Shown here piece by piece: positions 8,447 to 10,606 of a DNA stretch of 10,606 bases. Position 1 is the stretch's first letter. Each line of letters begins with the position of its first letter. Source of the stretch: Obelidium mucronatum. Lineage: Eukaryota > Chytridiomycota > Chytridiomycetes > Chytridiales > Chytriomycetaceae. Where the stretch lies: positions 1 through 10,606 of the forward strand of contig JAIVFH010000680.1 in assembly GCA_025765595.1 (NCBI GenBank). Direction: 5' to 3'. A model generated the notes under the pieces. That model ran no database searches. It was given only the letters and a program-made list of their open reading frames with translations, and had not been told where the DNA came from. The translations under genes and the position numbers were made by a program.

Positions 8447-8704
8447 TCAATCATTTAAGTTTTCTCGCTTTTGCAACAAACCGTAATCCTCTGACATTGT
8501 AACTTGAGTCTCCTTTGAATCCTTCACATCAAATGGGTTGCGAAATATTGGACCATCGTGATATTTGGATCGAGGAGGATGCTCCAACTCTCTACCTGCA
8601 TCGTCCTTGATAATTTTGGTCACATTGATATTGTTTGGCTTATCGGCCAGAACCCAGTCTGTACTAAAAAGTTCAGATTTTGACGCATCGAAAGATTGAT
8701 ACAT
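8447..8704 (-). CDS. uncharacterised charged protein, probable C-terminal part
   Basis: An 85-codon open frame starting at the ATG at 8704. The product is hydrophilic with mixed charge, including STDWVLADKP, KIIKDDAGRELEHPPRS, DGPIFRNPFDVKDSKE and a polar tail. Its composition looks like real protein and not a shadow frame, but I do not recognise the family. Immediately upstream, in a different frame and only 10 nt away, another protein-like frame ends (8715). Removing one A from the run at about 8722-8726 would fuse the two into one protein. So this is either a separate short gene or the C-terminal half of a frame-broken one. The opposite strand gives no credible product here. Confidence 0.45.
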   Translation of the reverse strand: MYQSFDASKSELFSTDWVLADKPNNINVTKIIKDDAGRELEHPPRSKYHDGPIFRNPFDVKDSKETQVTMSEDYGLLQKRENLND

Positions 8705-8714
8705 GTTTCCACAC

Positions 8715-8885
8715 TCAACTCTTTTTCATGTGTGGAGGCGGCACATATTCTTCATGGATCTTGTGATATTGCATCTCCTTTTTGATCGTCTCTTTGTTCA
8801 CGGCATCTTGAAACGCGTTGAACCCAGCGCCGCGTACCTTTGTCTTCTTTTCCTTTCGCATCTTTTCCTCCCATCGTTGTACGTT
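8715..8885 (-). CDS. uncharacterised lysine-rich protein segment, probable N-terminal part
   Basis: A 56-codon frame that reads NVQRWEEKMRKEKK at its start and EEYVPPPHMKKS before a TGA at 8717-8715. A CCTAAC branch point and an acceptor CTCAAG end at 8886, so the segment looks like an internal or last exon. A possible first coding exon, MPCRTDFLLFKAEAP, lies at 9025-8981, with a GTATGT donor at 8980; joining it gives an open frame, but other first exons are possible. The sequence is helical and highly charged. It may continue into the 8447-8704 frame after a one-base frame break. Family unknown; the assignment as a gene rests on composition and plausible splice sites only. Confidence 0.4.
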   Translation of the reverse strand, partial: NVQRWEEKMRKEKKTKVRGAGFNAFQDAVNKETIKKEMQYHKIHEEYVPPPHMKKS

Positions 8886-9115
8886 CTTGAGGTGCGTTGT
8901 TAGGCAGGGTGAGCAAATCTTTGATTTTCAAAAATCGGGCAATCCACGCCCCCTATAGAACGCCATACCCCCACACATACCGGTGCCTCGGCCTTAAATA
9001 ATAAAAAATCTGTTCTACATGGCATGAACCGATCTGCTGTTGTCTCTTATCGCATTTCTCTTCAATTTTTCCGGCAACCCCAAACTTGTTTTTCTCAACA
9101 TTGGAAAATCTCGCA
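8886..9115. promoter_or_regulatory. promoter and leader region of the desaturase
   Basis: This 230-bp stretch precedes the desaturase ATG at 9116 and probably also contains the 5' end of the minus-strand uncharacterised gene, making it a divergent promoter. An AT-rich TTAAATAATAAAA element lies at about 8994-9006, some 110 nt before the ATG, and could serve as a TATA-like site. A pyrimidine-rich stretch (9040-9070) follows, common in fungal leaders. No known regulator site was identified. Confidence 0.45.
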
Positions 9116-10606
9116 ATGACTGGAAGTGAGTACAGAACCTGTCAAAGCTCTGCGCCCTGTTGATTCTATTGTTATGTCTCTAACTGGATGATTTTTTGTA
9201 CCCGTCCGCTTTTCCTTGGTTAGCCGTCAAGACTTTTACTTGGGCTGAGGTCGAGCAATCTGCACTCAAGAAGACCACCATCAAGGATGTCGAAGCAGGT
9301 GGTCAGGCTCTCATGGTTATTCACAACAAGGTGTATGATATTGGAGCGGGTACTGGGTTCTTCAAGTTCCACCCTGGTGGTGCCGTTGCCATCTCCCAGG
9401 TTTGTATCATTGTTGATTCAATATTTCATGCGATCTAACGTATGGAGCAACAAAAACAGATTGGTAAAGATGCTTCTGGTGCCTTTGAGGTTTTCCACAC
9501 TGAGAACGCTGAGGCGATTATGTCCGAGTTCTATGTTGGTGATTTGGCGCCAAAGGAGGGTCCCAAGCCAAACGGTATGAATCGAAACCGAATCGGAACC
9601 CCGACCAGTCAATCTAATAAATCCGAACAGAATTCAAGAAGGACATTAACATTCTCGAGAGAAACTTGTCAAGATGGGTGCCTTCGAATCAAACAAGTTG
9701 TATTACTTGTACAAGATCATCTCAACCTTCTCCATCGGTGCTGCCTCTGCTGCTGTTCTTATTAATTACGGACAAACTTCAACTCTTGCTGTTGTTGGAG
9801 CGGGAATGCTGATGGCTTTGTTCTGGCAGCAGAGTGGATGGTTGGCCCACGACTTTTTGCACCACCAGTATTCAAGAACAGAACTTACAATGATGCTGTT
9901 GGATACATGGTTGGAAACGTCTGGCAAGGATTCTCTGTTAGCTGGTGGAAGGACAAGGTGACAACTTAGTTTTTGATGTGATTCTTAGAATCATGTGTCT
10001 GATTTTATTCGTTTCTTGTAGCACTGTACTCACCACTCTGTTCCAAACGTTCACGGAGAGGACCCAGACATCAACACCATGCCATTTTTGGCTGGTCTGA
10101 ACACGCCCTTGAGCTATTCCACGACGTGAAAGATGCTGATGTCGCCAGATTCTTCGTCGCCTACCAACCAGTCTTGTTCTTCCCTATTCTGGAATTGCTC
10201 GTTTGGTTGGTTCTTTTGGGAAAAATCTAAAATCTTAACTTAAACTTTCATTATTATTTCTGATCAGGCTTGGTGCACATCCTCAATTCGTTTCAACTTG
10301 GGAGACAAAGTTATCAACAAGACGCAAGCCCTCGTTGAAAAAGTCACTATGGGCTTTGCACTATGCTTGGTTGCTGACACTCACGTTCAAATTCTGTTCC
10401 CCTCTTCGTGGACTTTTGTTTTTGACTATTGCTGAATGTGGTTGTGGGCTTTTGCTTGCTTTTGTTTTCACACTGTTAACCACGTAAGTTGTCCTGCGTC
10501 AAACTTTTTTTTTCCCCAAGTCATTATTCTGACACTACCCCTTCATTGTTCCTTTTTCTAGAACGGTATGCCAGTGTACTCCACCCAAGAAGCCAAAAGT
10601 TTGACT
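9116..10606 (+). CDS. cytochrome b5-fused front-end fatty acid desaturase (delta-6 type), 5' part with frame breaks
   Basis: Membrane enzyme of the endoplasmic reticulum that inserts a double bond between an existing one and the carboxyl end of a fatty acid, using its own cytochrome b5 domain as electron donor. Exons: 9116-9125, 9224-9399, 9460-9574, 9631-9957, 10022-10209, 10268-10483 and 10562 to the window edge; introns are 56-98 nt. The cytochrome b5 part has FHPGGAVAI and VFHTENA (both haem histidines). Two hydrophobic stretches follow, then histidine box 1 ([11 protein letters not shown]), [22 protein letters not shown] with box 2 (HCTHH), a WSEHALELF segment shared with Mortierella delta-6 desaturases, and NHNGMPV at the edge; box 3 (QxxHH) lies outside. 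The frame breaks at about 9655, 9868, 10091, 10355 and 10475, each explained by a single base. Delta-6 versus delta-5 or delta-8 activity cannot be decided. Identity is sure; an intact product is not. Confidence 0.9.

Overview
The window is nuclear DNA of a eukaryote, most likely an early-diverging fungus. I favour Chytridiomycota, with Mucoromycota as the alternative. The evidence is short GT-AG introns of about 50-105 nt in every recognised gene, one near-perfect TACTAAT branch point, AATAAA signals, a mitochondrial presequence on a cysteine desulfurase, a fungal-type secreted arylsulfatase, and a cytochrome b5-fused front-end desaturase of the Mortierella/Mucor type. The taxonomic placement is inference. 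No tRNA, rRNA, CRISPR array, transposase or bacterial-style operon was seen.

Layout, left to right. (1) 1-1141, minus: 5' part of the mitochondrial cysteine desulfurase NFS1, running off the left edge; its third and fourth coding exons carry several single-base frame breaks. (2) 1142-1428: a 287-bp divergent promoter region. (3) 1429-3517, plus: complete five-exon secreted arylsulfatase (609 aa). (4) 3518-3854: a convergent 3' gap with a possible tiny spliced ORF. (5) 3855-7294, minus: complete eight-exon, membrane-anchored amidohydrolase of 997 aa with two related halves, of which only the N-terminal one keeps its catalytic residues. (6) 7295-7351: only 57 bp to the next gene on the same strand. 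(7) 7352-8136, minus: a two-exon coiled-coil protein of 243 aa, possibly Mug135-like. (8) 8137-8446: non-coding, with three degenerate tandem repeats. (9) 8447-about 8885, minus: an uncharacterised charged protein in two adjacent reading frames. (10) 8886-9115: promoter region of the last gene. (11) 9116-10606, plus: cytochrome b5-delta-6-type fatty acid desaturase, truncated at the right edge and also interrupted by frame breaks.

Functionally this looks like ordinary metabolic gene space, not one dedicated system. Two links deserve a look. NFS1 (sulfur from cysteine for Fe-S clusters) and the sulfatase (sulfate scavenging) are transcribed divergently from one short region. The sulfatase also converges on an amidohydrolase of a fungal family often labelled carbohydrate esterase family 9, so both may act on extracellular sulfated or N-acetylated sugars. 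A technical pattern stands out: frame breaks cluster at the two ends (1-556 and from about 8700), while about 5.5 kb of coding sequence in between is clean. That points to uneven sequence accuracy or decayed gene copies at the edges.
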